From positions 248,001-312,000 of the forward strand of contig NZ_JACOPE010000001.1 in assembly GCF_014287355.1 (NCBI RefSeq): a stretch of DNA of 64,000 nt, written 5' to 3'. Below, in pieces: positions 8,214-17,547 of this stretch. Source of the stretch: Ruminococcus hominis (GTDB lineage Bacteria > Bacillota > Clostridia > Lachnospirales > Lachnospiraceae). A program made the translations under genes and the position numbers. The notes beneath the pieces are model-generated. The model did no database searches, was not told the DNA's origin, and worked only from the letters and a program-made list of their open reading frames with translations. Every line of letters begins with the position of its first letter. The first letter of the stretch is position 1.

Positions 8214-8242
8214 TTGACGAAAAATTGAAAAAGACGTATATT
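8214..8242 (+). promoter_or_regulatory. Promoter of the maltodextrin operon, with operator-like half-sites
   Basis: TTGACG (8214-8219) and TATATT (8237-8242) are spaced by 17 bases. Just downstream, CGAAACA occurs twice with a 10-base period (8251 and 8261), and a GTTTCGAAAAC near-palindrome lies at 8121-8131. These are candidate binding sites for the divergent LacI protein or a CcpA-type regulator. The promoter assignment is firm; the operator assignment is weak. Confidence 0.6.
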
Positions 8243-8290
8243 GAGTTCAACGAAACAATACGAAACAAAGAAGCGAAAGGGAGAAAGATG

Positions 8291-9532
8291 ATGAAAAGAA
8301 GACTGGCAACATTTCTAACAGGAATCATGACTGTAGCTCTGGTGGCAGCAGGACTAACCGGATGTGGGAGCAGTACGGCGGATAAAGGGTCAGAAAAAGT
8401 CAGACTGATGGTATGGTCTCCATCGGAAGATCAGTCAAAAGACAGTGGTGAATGGCTTCAGACAATGTGTAACAATTTTGCAAAAGAGCATCCGGAGTGG
8501 GATATTACATTTGTCTATGGAGTAGCTGACGAAGCGACTGCCGCAGATCAGGTGGCACAGGATCCGGAAGCAAGCGCAGATGTATTTATGTATGCAAATG
8601 ATAGGATCACATCGCTTACAGATGCGGATGCAGTAGCAAAATTTGGTGGGAAATATAAGGAAGAGATTGAATCAACCAACTCGAAGGAACTTCTAGATTC
8701 GTTGAAGGTTGACGGAGAACTTTACGGGGTTCCGTTTACAACCAATACCTGGTATATGTTTTATGATAAGTCAGTGTTTTCAGAAGAAGATGTGAAAAAT
8801 CTGGATACGATGCTGCAAAAAGGAACAGTATCCTTCCCATTTACTAATTCATGGTATCTTCCGGCGTTCTATCTGGGAAATGGATGCACCTTGTTTGGAG
8901 ATGGAACAGACGAGTCAAAAGGAGTTGATTTTGCAGGAGAAAAGGCAGTGGATGCAACCAATTATGCAATTGATCTGGCAGCAAATCCAAATTTTAAAAT
9001 TGACGCAGATGGATCAGGACTTGCAGGACTTCGTGATGGCAGTGTAAAGGCAATGTTTACCGGATCGTGGGATGCAAATGCAATAAAAGAAGCACTTGGA
9101 GACAATATGGGAGTTTCATCGCTTCCGACCTATACAATTAACGGACAAGAGAAGCAGATGCTTGCATATGCCGGTTCAAAGGCAATCGGAGTTAATGCAC
9201 ATAGTGAATATATGGAACAGGCAGTTGCACTTGCTGTTTATCTGGGAGGAAGTGATGCACAGAGAGCACACTACGAGATGAGAACCGTGATTCCATGCAA
9301 TACAGAGCTTTTAAAAGAAAAAGACATTGCATCCGATCCGCTTGTTCGGGCACAGAATGATACCTTTAACAATACATCCATACTTCAGCCATTCGTGGCA
9401 TCCATGAGTAACTGTTGGACACCGGTTGAGAATATGGGAAAAGGAATTCGTAACAAGAGTGTGACACATGAAAATGCTAAAGAACAGACGGAAGAAATGA
9501 ACGAAGCAATGAACAGCAATGGAATCAATTAA
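8291..9532 (+). CDS. Maltodextrin ABC transporter, substrate-binding lipoprotein
   Basis: The 413-residue product has a lipoprotein signal peptide ending in the lipobox LTGC, so Cys anchors it to the outer face of the membrane. The mature part is a family 1 extracellular solute-binding protein (MalE-like) with VRLMVWSP at the start, the hinge region DGELYGVPFTTNTWYMFYD and the C-terminal lobe. Two ATGs lie at 8288 and 8291; 8291 is seven bases from GGGAG. It is the first gene of a seven-gene operon with MalF- and MalG-type permeases and four alpha-glucan enzymes, which supports maltose/maltodextrin as ligand. Confidence 0.85.
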   Translation: MKRRLATFLTGIMTVALVAAGLTGCGSSTADKGSEKVRLMVWSPSEDQSKDSGEWLQTMCNNFAKEHPEWDITFVYGVADEATAADQVAQDPEASADVFMYANDRITSLTDADAVAKFGGKYKEEIESTNSKELLDSLKVDGELYGVPFTTNTWYMFYDKSVFSEEDVKNLDTMLQKGTVSFPFTNSWYLPAFYLGNGCTLFGDGTDESKGVDFAGEKAVDATNYAIDLAANPNFKIDADGSGLAGLRDGSVKAMFTGSWDANAIKEALGDNMGVSSLPTYTINGQEKQMLAYAGSKAIGVNAHSEYMEQAVALAVYLGGSDAQRAHYEMRTVIPCNTELLKEKDIASDPLVRAQNDTFNNTSILQPFVASMSNCWTPVENMGKGIRNKSVTHENAKEQTEEMNEAMNSNGIN

Positions 9533-9544
9533 GAGGTAAGCGGA

Positions 9545-10924
9545 ATGAGTATATTTAAGAAAAAAATCAATGAATTTCCAACGCCATATACCTGCAAAAA
9601 TGCAGTGAAAAAAGGTGGATTAGAGACTAAGCTTTCCATGGTCCTGATGGGATTTGGAAACATCGTACACGGTCAGATTATCAAAGGTCTTTTGTATCTG
9701 GCAATTGAAATTGCCTACATCGTCTTTATGGCGGTAAATGGAATCGGATTTATAGGCGGTCTTCGGACACTTGGAACCGTGCAGCAGCAAGAGGTGTGGG
9801 ATGAAGCAAAGCAAATTTATCTTTACACAAAAGGAGATCAGTCCGTTCTGATTCTACTTTATGGGGTGACGACAATCCTGCTGACGATTCTTATGATTTT
9901 GGTATGGAGAGGAACTCTGAAAAGTGCATATAAAGCAGAGTGTCTTCAGAAAGCAGGAATGCATGTGAATACATTTGCAGAAGATTTGAAGTCTCTTCTG
10001 CATGAGAATCTGTACCGTTTATTTATGACACCACCGACAACATTCATCTTTGTATTTACTGTACTTCCGTTGGTATTCATGATTTGTATGGCATTTACTA
10101 ATTACAGCCGTATCGGAAACCATCTGATGCTGTTTGACTGGGTAGGACTTGATAACTTCAAGACATTATTTGATTCAGGAAGTATTCTTGGAAGTACTTT
10201 CTGGTCGGTTCTTGGATGGACAATTATCTGGGCATTTTTTGCAACTTTCAGCAACTATATTTTCGGAATGATTCTGTCCCTGCTGATCAATAGAAAGGGA
10301 ACAAGAGCAAAAGGATTCTGGAGATTCTGTTTTGTTCTTTCCTGTGCAGTACCGATGTTTGTATCCCTTTTGATCATGCGTACTATGTTACAGCCGGAAG
10401 GGGCAATCAACGTACTCCTTAGAAATGTAGGACTGATTGCAAGTGATGCAAGCCTTCCGTTTTTTACAGATGCGACATGGGCGAGAGTGACTGTTATCAT
10501 CATCAATATCTGGGTAGGTGTGCCGTATACTCTGCTTCAGCTGACCGGAGTGCTTCAGAACATTCCAGAAGAACTTTATGAAGCTGCAAAAGTAGATGGT
10601 GCAAATGCATTTCAGACATTTACCAAGATTACACTGCCGTACATGCTGTATGTGACAACACCATATTTGATTGTAACCTTTACAGGAAATGTCAATAACT
10701 TCAATGTCATTTATCTTCTTTCAGGAGGGGATCCGGTAACAAACCTTTCTTCAACTGCAGGTAAGACAGACCTTCTTGTTACATGGCTCTATAAACTGAC
10801 AATTGACAAACAGTACTATAACATTGGTGCGGTAATTGGAATCATGACCTTTATCATTCTGGCAATTGGTGCACTTTTCACATACCGTAACAGTAAATCC
10901 TATAAAGAAGAAGGAGGATTTTAA
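9545..10924 (+). CDS. Maltodextrin ABC transporter permease (MalF-type)
   Basis: The 459-residue protein is a long MalF-type permease. An N-terminal region of about 150 residues with two or three membrane segments precedes the common six-helix permease core. The EAA loop is visible as EELYEAAKVDGANAFQTFTKITLP, which contacts the ATPase. No ATPase gene is present in the operon or window, so a shared MsmX/MsmK-type ATPase elsewhere must power it. The gene follows the binding protein after 12 bases and precedes the MalG gene by two. Confidence 0.88.
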   Translation: MSIFKKKINEFPTPYTCKNAVKKGGLETKLSMVLMGFGNIVHGQIIKGLLYLAIEIAYIVFMAVNGIGFIGGLRTLGTVQQQEVWDEAKQIYLYTKGDQSVLILLYGVTTILLTILMILVWRGTLKSAYKAECLQKAGMHVNTFAEDLKSLLHENLYRLFMTPPTTFIFVFTVLPLVFMICMAFTNYSRIGNHLMLFDWVGLDNFKTLFDSGSILGSTFWSVLGWTIIWAFFATFSNYIFGMILSLLINRKGTRAKGFWRFCFVLSCAVPMFVSLLIMRTMLQPEGAINVLLRNVGLIASDASLPFFTDATWARVTVIIINIWVGVPYTLLQLTGVLQNIPEELYEAAKVDGANAFQTFTKITLPYMLYVTTPYLIVTFTGNVNNFNVIYLLSGGDPVTNLSSTAGKTDLLVTWLYKLTIDKQYYNIGAVIGIMTFIILAIGALFTYRNSKSYKEEGGF

Positions 10925-10926
10925 TC

Positions 10927-11799
10927 ATGGCAGGAAAGAAATTACAATCTGCAAAAAAGAAGAAAATGATCAACAATACGATCGTACATATTGTTCTTGC
11001 GGTGTTGGCAATTATCTGGCTTTTCCCAATTGCATGGGTAATCCTGACGAGCTTCCGTGCGGAAAAAGGCTCTTACGTATCAACCTTCTTTCCGAAAGCA
11101 TTTACGCTTGACAATTATATAAAATTATTTACTGATACATCCATTTTAAATTTCCCACAGATGTTTATGAACACGCTGTTTATCGCAATCTGTTCCTGTA
11201 TTTTATCAGCATTTTATGTGCTGGCAGTTTCCTACTGTTTGTCCAGACTGAAATTTAAAATGAGAAAACCATATATGAACATGGCAATGATTTTAGGTCT
11301 GTTCCCGGGATTTATGTCCATGATCGCTGTGTACTTTATTTTAAAGGCGATGGGGCTTACAGAAGGAAGTCTGATTAAGCTGGCTCTGATTTTGTGTTAT
11401 TCTGGTGGCGCGGGACTGGGCTTCCAGATTGCAAAAGGATTCTTTGATACGATTCCGGTTGCGATTGATGAGGCTGCACTTTTGGATGGATGTACCAGAT
11501 GGCAGATTTTCAGTAGAATTACACTGCCACTTAGTAAGCCGATCATTGTATATACAGTACTGACATCTTTTATGGCTCCGTGGCTCGATTTCATTTTTGC
11601 GAAGGTAATCTGCCGAGCAAATTCAGACCAGTATACGATAGCAATCGGACTTTGGAAAATGTTGGAAAAAGAATACATTGACAGCTGGTACACCAGTTTT
11701 GCGGCTGGGGCAGTTCTGATTTCAATCCCAATCGCAATTCTCTTCTTGTTCATGCAGAGATACTATGTAGATGGCGTATCAGGTGCAGTGAAAGGATAA
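10927..11799 (+). CDS. Maltodextrin ABC transporter permease (MalG-type)
   Basis: The 290-residue product has six membrane segments and the EAA loop AIDEAALLDGCTRWQIFSRI followed by TLPLSKP, typical of MalG permeases. It pairs with the preceding MalF-type subunit to form the translocation channel. The ending YVDGVSGAVKG is the common C-terminus of this family. AAGGAGG precedes the start. The pullulanase gene follows after eight bases. Confidence 0.88.
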   Translation: MAGKKLQSAKKKKMINNTIVHIVLAVLAIIWLFPIAWVILTSFRAEKGSYVSTFFPKAFTLDNYIKLFTDTSILNFPQMFMNTLFIAICSCILSAFYVLAVSYCLSRLKFKMRKPYMNMAMILGLFPGFMSMIAVYFILKAMGLTEGSLIKLALILCYSGGAGLGFQIAKGFFDTIPVAIDEAALLDGCTRWQIFSRITLPLSKPIIVYTVLTSFMAPWLDFIFAKVICRANSDQYTIAIGLWKMLEKEYIDSWYTSFAAGAVLISIPIAILFLFMQRYYVDGVSGAVKG

Positions 11800-11807
11800 G
11801 GAAGACG

Positions 11808-13745
11808 ATGAAAGATAAAATAGAATTAAAAAAATATTACTCTACAAAAGAATTTCTTGAAAATTATATTTATGAGGGAAATAATCTTGGCGTAGAATGT
11901 ACAGAAGAAGGAACGACATTCCGTCTGTGGTCACCACAGGCGGAATGCGTTAGTTTAAACCTGTATCAGACAGGGGATGGAGGAAATGCATACGAGCAGA
12001 TTCTGATGAAAAAAGAAGAAAAAGGTGTGTGGAGTTGGGAGAGTAAAGAAGAACTTCACGGCGTTTATTATGATTATCTGATTACCCGCGATGACGAAGA
12101 AGTCCGATCAGCAGACCCATATGCAAAGGCATGCGGAGTTAATGGATTGCGCAGCATGGCAGTGAATCTGAAAAAGACCAATCCAAAAGGCTGGGAAAAA
12201 GATCAGGCACCAGAAGAAGGACCGGAGCGAATTGTCTATGAACTTCATGTAAAAGAATTTTCATGGGATAAAGCAGGTGGGTTTCCGGAGGAATATCGCG
12301 GAAAATATAAAGCATTTACATGCAGACATACGACTTTGAACGAGGACGGAATTCATCCGACCGGGTTGGATTATTTAAAGGAACTCGGGGTGACACACAT
12401 CCAGATTATGCCGATGTACGATTATGGTTCTGTAAATGAAGCGGGGGAGGATACGGAATTCAATTGGGGATATGACCCGGTTAATTACAATGTGCCAGAG
12501 GGCTCCTATGCGACAGATGCCAGACATGGAGAGGTGAGAATCAGAGAAATGAAAGAGATGATTCAGGCAATTCATGAAGCTGGTTTTGGTGTGATTATGG
12601 ATGTGGTTTACAATCATACTTATTCATTAGATTCCTGGTTTCAGAGAACTGTACCTTGGTATTTTTACCGGGTATTTCCAGATGGAACAGCATCTGACGG
12701 CTCTGCCTGTGGGAATGATGTGGCAAGTGAAAGAGAGATGTGTGCAAAATACATTCTGAAGTCGGTGCTTTACTGGACAGAGGAATATCATATTGACGGA
12801 TTCCGCTTTGACCTGATGGGACTTCTGGATGTAGATCTGATGAATCGGATCCGAAGTGAACTGGATCAGAGATACGGAAAAGGAAGGAAGATCATTTACG
12901 GAGAGCCATGGGCGGCGGATAAGACAGCTGTAGAAGGCGGCAGAAAACTGGCAACAAAAGAGAATGTTGGGCTTCTGGATGAAAATATCGGAGCGTTCTG
13001 TGACAGTACCAGAGATGGAATCAAAGGCTCTGCGTTACGTGCAAAGGAAGCCGGATTTATAAACGGCGCAGAAGAAAAAGAAGATGAAATACTTGCAAGT
13101 GTGGCAGCATGGTGCACAAATCCTTATCATGCGGAAGGATTTGAGAATGTCAAAGCACCTTCACAGATCGTAACCTACGTATCAGCACATGACAACCATA
13201 CCTTGTGGGATAAATTAAAAGAGACAGTCGTAGAGGAAAAAGAATGTATGAGGCTGAATAAAATGGCTGCAGCAGTCTATATGACTTGTCAGGGAACACT
13301 GTTTTTCTTATCGGGAGAAGAATTTGCCCGTACAAAAGATGGACAGGATAATACCTTTAAGGCACCGATCACTCTAAACCGTCTCGACTGGGAAAAGGCA
13401 TGGGAAAACAAGGAACTGGTTCATTATTATCAGGGGCTGATCGCACTTCGCAAACAGCTTTCTGGGCTTTGTGACAAATCAAAAGACAGTTATAAACGAA
13501 TTACGGATATGTGGAAAGAAAAAGACGTAGTAGGATTTACTGTGCTCAATGATAAAAAAGCAAGATGGAGCCAGGTAAAGATAATTTATAATGCAAGAAA
13601 AAGTAATTATAAAGTAAAATTCTTGAATGATGGATGGGAAATCTTAAGCGATGCAGATGACAGCTGGTGCTGGGAAAAAGGAATCTGTGCGGACAGACAG
13701 ATAGAAGCCGCACCGCAGAGTGTGCTGATACTTGGACGTAAATAA
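11808..13745 (+). CDS. pulA: Type I pullulanase (GH13)
   Basis: The 645-residue enzyme has an N-terminal CBM48-like domain (FRLWSPQAECVSLNLY) and a GH13 barrel with the pullulanase type I signature FNWGYDPVNYNVPEGSY. The nucleophile Asp lies in DGFRFDLMG, the acid/base Glu in IIYGEPW and the third acid in SAHDNHTLWD. It cleaves alpha-1,6 branch points of imported maltodextrins. No signal peptide is present, so it acts in the cytoplasm. It overlaps the next reading frame's TAATG junction, although that gene probably starts 20 bases later. Confidence 0.9.
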   Translation: MKDKIELKKYYSTKEFLENYIYEGNNLGVECTEEGTTFRLWSPQAECVSLNLYQTGDGGNAYEQILMKKEEKGVWSWESKEELHGVYYDYLITRDDEEVRSADPYAKACGVNGLRSMAVNLKKTNPKGWEKDQAPEEGPERIVYELHVKEFSWDKAGGFPEEYRGKYKAFTCRHTTLNEDGIHPTGLDYLKELGVTHIQIMPMYDYGSVNEAGEDTEFNWGYDPVNYNVPEGSYATDARHGEVRIREMKEMIQAIHEAGFGVIMDVVYNHTYSLDSWFQRTVPWYFYRVFPDGTASDGSACGNDVASEREMCAKYILKSVLYWTEEYHIDGFRFDLMGLLDVDLMNRIRSELDQRYGKGRKIIYGEPWAADKTAVEGGRKLATKENVGLLDENIGAFCDSTRDGIKGSALRAKEAGFINGAEEKEDEILASVAAWCTNPYHAEGFENVKAPSQIVTYVSAHDNHTLWDKLKETVVEEKECMRLNKMAAAVYMTCQGTLFFLSGEEFARTKDGQDNTFKAPITLNRLDWEKAWENKELVHYYQGLIALRKQLSGLCDKSKDSYKRITDMWKEKDVVGFTVLNDKKARWSQVKIIYNARKSNYKVKFLNDGWEILSDADDSWCWEKGICADRQIEAAPQSVLILGRK

Positions 13746-13765
13746 TGATTAAGGAGGAGTGGTGC

Positions 13766-15721
13766 ATGAAATGGATTTATGGAAGACAGGATTGGAAAAC
13801 GTTGGAGAGAGGACTTGAAAACTGCTATCTTTTAACTAATGGTCTGGGAGGTTTTTCTTCGCTTACGATGACCGGAGCTGTGGCAAGAAATGATCATTCG
13901 GTATTCATGGCATGTACGAAAGCTCCAAATCACAGAGTAAATATGGTTCATCGTATAAAAGAAGAACTGGGTATTGGGGAAACAAAGTATGTTCTTTCAA
14001 CTCAGGAATTTGCGGATGGAACAAAAGAAGAAGGATACCGTTATCTTACAGAATTTTCTTTTGAAATTCTTCCTTCGTGGCGTTATCTGATAAACGGAAT
14101 AGAGATAGAAAAAGAGATTGTGATGGCACAGGGCAGCAATCAGATTGCAGTGAATTATCATCTGAAAAACCGTGGTCAGAAAGAGGCCGCTCTCTGTGTA
14201 ACTCCGTTTTTTCAATTTGAACCTAAAGGGGAAGATTTGAAAGAAGATAAGATATTTTCAAGACAAGCGCAAAAGATTACCGATGGAAAGTATGATCTTT
14301 TCTTTGAAACAAATGGGAAAGTAGAGGGCTTTCAGGAAAAGAAAGAAACGTATTTTTATCGCTATGATGAATGTGACGGAAGACGGGAAAATGGAACGGC
14401 AAGCGCAGTGTATCAGATTAAAAAACGGGTAAAGCCAGGAGAAGAGACAGATTTGACAGTAATTTATTCGCTGGAAAGTCAGATTGGTATGGATGCAAAA
14501 AAATTATTTGATATAATTAAGGAAGAACAGATCCATCATCAAGAGAAGCTTATAAAGACTTCAGGTTTGAAAAATAAACTGGCACAGACACTGGTTTGTA
14601 GTGCAGACAAGTTCCTTTCAAAAAGAGAGTCTACGGATGGATTGACCATCCTTGCCGGCTTTCCATTTTTCGAAGACTGGGGAAGAGATACAATGATTGC
14701 ACTTCCGGGAATCTGCATCTCCACAGGAAGAGTTGAAAGTGCAAAATCAATCTTGCGGACATTTGCATTTTATGAAAAAGATGGATTGATGCCAAATCTG
14801 TTCCCGGAGGGGGAGAATGAGCCTCTTTATAATACTGTAGATGCCGCACTATTATTTATCAACTGCGTGTGGTTATATTATGAAAAAACTCAGGATATCA
14901 AATTTGTAGAGGAAATGTATCCGGTAATGCAAAGAATTATTTTCGGTTATGAGAAAGGAACAAATTTCAATATCCATATGGAAGAAGACGGTCTTATCAG
15001 TGCCGGGGCAGGGCTGGATCAGGTAACCTGGATGGATGTGCGCGTTGGAGAGATTCTTCCGACACCAAGACATGGGAAACCGGTGGAGATCAATGCTTAC
15101 TGGTATAATGCGCTTTGTATTATGCAAAAGTTTTCAGAAGTTTTGAAGAAAAATGAAGAGCAGAAATATGGAAAACTCGCACAGAAAGTGAAAGAATCTT
15201 TTGCACGAGAATTCTGGATGGAGGAAAAACACTGCCTGAAGGATGTAATCTCAGAAACAAAGGCAGATACACAAATTCGCTGTAATCAGATATGGGCAGT
15301 GTCTATGCCGTTTACTATGCTGGACGTAGAGAAAGAAAGACAGATTGTAGATACAGTGTTTGAAAGGTTGTATACGCCTTATGGACTTCGGACATTAGAT
15401 CCAAAAGACGAGGAGTTTCATGCAAGCTATGGTGGAGAGATGATAAAAAGAGATCTTGCTTATCATCAGGGAACCGTCTGGACTTTTCCGATGGGTGGAT
15501 ATTATCTCGCCTATCTAAAAGTAAATAAAGATTCAAGAGAAGCAAAAGAGATTGTGGCAAAACAGTTGGAAGTGTTGGAAAGTGCAATGCGTGAAGGATG
15601 TATTGGCCAGCTCCCTGAAATTTATGATGGAGAGATTCCGGTTTCTTCAAAAGGATGTTTTGCACAGGCATGGAGTGTAGGGGAAATCCTGCGTGTTTAT
15701 GAAAAATTGGAGGAAAAATAA
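13766..15721 (+). CDS. Amylo-alpha-1,6-glucosidase / glycogen debranching enzyme
   Basis: The 651-residue product matches bacterial GDE-type debranching enzymes (GH133). It has an N-terminal beta-rich domain (NCYLLTNGLGGFSSLTMTG) and a C-terminal (alpha/alpha)6 barrel with GFPFFEDWGRDTMIALPG and GLRTLDPKDEEFH, ending in SKGCFAQAWSVGEILRVYE. It removes single alpha-1,6-linked glucose stubs. I chose ATG 13766 because AAGGAGGAG lies six bases upstream; the earlier ATG at 13745 has no such site. It has no signal peptide and complements the pullulanase that precedes it. Confidence 0.85.
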   Translation: MKWIYGRQDWKTLERGLENCYLLTNGLGGFSSLTMTGAVARNDHSVFMACTKAPNHRVNMVHRIKEELGIGETKYVLSTQEFADGTKEEGYRYLTEFSFEILPSWRYLINGIEIEKEIVMAQGSNQIAVNYHLKNRGQKEAALCVTPFFQFEPKGEDLKEDKIFSRQAQKITDGKYDLFFETNGKVEGFQEKKETYFYRYDECDGRRENGTASAVYQIKKRVKPGEETDLTVIYSLESQIGMDAKKLFDIIKEEQIHHQEKLIKTSGLKNKLAQTLVCSADKFLSKRESTDGLTILAGFPFFEDWGRDTMIALPGICISTGRVESAKSILRTFAFYEKDGLMPNLFPEGENEPLYNTVDAALLFINCVWLYYEKTQDIKFVEEMYPVMQRIIFGYEKGTNFNIHMEEDGLISAGAGLDQVTWMDVRVGEILPTPRHGKPVEINAYWYNALCIMQKFSEVLKKNEEQKYGKLAQKVKESFAREFWMEEKHCLKDVISETKADTQIRCNQIWAVSMPFTMLDVEKERQIVDTVFERLYTPYGLRTLDPKDEEFHASYGGEMIKRDLAYHQGTVWTFPMGGYYLAYLKVNKDSREAKEIVAKQLEVLESAMREGCIGQLPEIYDGEIPVSSKGCFAQAWSVGEILRVYEKLEEK

Positions 15722-15722
15722 G

Positions 15723-17477
15723 ATGGAGTTTACTGGGGTATACCATAAAACATCAGAGCAAATGAGTTATCCGTTGGATGAGGACAGATTAATTGTAAAT
15801 ATTAAGACCGGATATGATGTAAAACAGGTGTTTATTCATTACGGAGATCCTTATGAAGCAGGAATCCTGGGTGGAAAGGAAAAATGGATTGGAAAAAGAG
15901 AGGAAATTATTTATAAAAAACGTCTGCCTTATCAAATCTGGTGGACAACAACGCTTTTTCCAGAATATAAACGATGTAAATATTATTTTGAACTGAGAAC
16001 AGAAGAGGAAGTCTGGTATTATTTTGAAGATGGCTTCCTGACTGAAGAGCAGCTTCAGATGGATGGCCGTATGCAGCAGTGTTTTATTGTACCATGGATG
16101 AATCCCGCAGATATAAACCGCACACCTGCATGGGTGAATGATACGATCTGGTATCAGATTTTCCCGGACAGGTTTTGCAATGGGACACCGGAAAAGAATG
16201 GAAATGATATCACACCGTGGAGAAATCACGGAACAGTGACAAATCAGGAAAAATTCGGAGGAAATCTGGAGGGAATCCGTCAGAGACTACAGTATCTTCA
16301 GGAGCTGGGAATTACCGGAATTTATCTGAATCCGATCATGGAAGCAGAATCTAACCACAAATATGATACTACAGATTATACAAAGATTGATCCGGCTTTC
16401 GGCAATGAAGAAATGATGAAAGCACTTTGCAGGGAAGCGCACGAAAAAGGAATCCGTATTATGGTTGACGCAGTATTTAACCACTGCGGAAGAAAATTTG
16501 CACCGTGGGTAGATGTACTGGAGAATGGGAAAGATTCCCGTTATGCGGACTGGTTTATGATAGAAGACTGGGAACAGATTGGAAAAAGAGCAGACACCAG
16601 AGACAAGCGCTTTTACTCTTTCGCATTTGCAGATACGATGCCAAAATTAAATACGAATAATGAAGAAGTAATTGAGTATTTTTGTAAGGTCTGCGAGGAA
16701 TGGATTCAAAAATTTGATATAGACGGAATCCGTTTTGATGTAGGAAATGAAGTATCACATCGGTTCTTAAAGCGGATGCGAGAACATTTAAAAGCGATAA
16801 AACCGGACATTTATCTGTTGGGAGAAATCTGGCACGATGCAAGCCAGTGGCTGCAAGGAGATGAATATGATTCCGTTATGAATTACCCGCTGCTCAGTGG
16901 AATCCATGACTTTTTTCTAGATAAAACGATGAAAAAAGAGGGGTTTGAATATATGGTAAATCGTTGCTATACTATGTATATGCAGCAGAATAACGATGTA
17001 CTCTTCAATCTGCTGGATTCCCACGATACGGAGAGGCTTATGAACCGTTTTCATAATCTGGATAAATTCTATCAGCAGCTTGCAATTCTCTTCACACTTC
17101 CGGGAAGTCCTTGCATTTACTACGGAACAGAGATTGCGATGGAAGGTGCACATGACCCGGATTGTAGAAGATGTATGCCATGGAGTGAGATCGAAAGCAA
17201 AGAGAATCAGGAAAAAATTGCAATGATGCGGAAACTGATCATGCTTAGAAGAAACGAGAAAATGTGCAGAAGCCCGCATTTCCATTTTCCGGATACGTAC
17301 AAAAATGATCGATGTGTAGAATATATAAAATTAGATGAAGAAGGTAATAAAATTGAGGTTCTATTAAATGCATCGGAGGAAGAAATAAAAGTAAAAGGGA
17401 ATGGAAAAATTCTTTTTGCCCGAAAATTTGATGGAGAGATACTTGGCGTAAACGGAACGCTCATTCGTAGAATTTAG
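15723..17477 (+). CDS. GH13 neopullulanase / maltogenic amylase-like enzyme
   Basis: The 584-residue product has an N-terminal beta-sandwich domain of about 130 residues, then a GH13 catalytic barrel: WYQIFPDRFCNG, DAVFNHCGRKF, nucleophile Asp in GIRFDVGNEVSHRF, acid/base Glu in LLGEIWHDA and the third acid in LDSHDTERL. This is typical of the GH13_20 neopullulanase/cyclomaltodextrinase group, which releases maltose or glucose from maltodextrins and cyclodextrins. ATG 15723 follows GGAGG by nine bases and the previous stop by one base. There is no signal peptide. The exact product preference cannot be read from the sequence. Confidence 0.85.
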   Translation: MEFTGVYHKTSEQMSYPLDEDRLIVNIKTGYDVKQVFIHYGDPYEAGILGGKEKWIGKREEIIYKKRLPYQIWWTTTLFPEYKRCKYYFELRTEEEVWYYFEDGFLTEEQLQMDGRMQQCFIVPWMNPADINRTPAWVNDTIWYQIFPDRFCNGTPEKNGNDITPWRNHGTVTNQEKFGGNLEGIRQRLQYLQELGITGIYLNPIMEAESNHKYDTTDYTKIDPAFGNEEMMKALCREAHEKGIRIMVDAVFNHCGRKFAPWVDVLENGKDSRYADWFMIEDWEQIGKRADTRDKRFYSFAFADTMPKLNTNNEEVIEYFCKVCEEWIQKFDIDGIRFDVGNEVSHRFLKRMREHLKAIKPDIYLLGEIWHDASQWLQGDEYDSVMNYPLLSGIHDFFLDKTMKKEGFEYMVNRCYTMYMQQNNDVLFNLLDSHDTERLMNRFHNLDKFYQQLAILFTLPGSPCIYYGTEIAMEGAHDPDCRRCMPWSEIESKENQEKIAMMRKLIMLRRNEKMCRSPHFHFPDTYKNDRCVEYIKLDEEGNKIEVLLNASEEEIKVKGNGKILFARKFDGEILGVNGTLIRRI

Positions 17478-17497
17478 AGAATATAAAGAAAGGAGAG

Positions 17498-17537
17498 GAT
17501 ATCCCGGTAGAACCAGATAATCTGCCGGAGAGATATC
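17498..17537 (+). promoter_or_regulatory. Intercistronic stem-loop before the alpha-glucosidase gene
   Basis: GATATC at 17498-17503 and 17532-17537 pair, as do CCGG at 17504-17507 and 17525-17528 and AGA with TCT inside. The only GGAG near the next gene (17527-17530) is inside the right arm and far from the ATG. The structure could limit translation of the last gene or mark an RNA processing point. Confidence 0.35.
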
Positions 17538-17547
17538 GAAATTGGGT

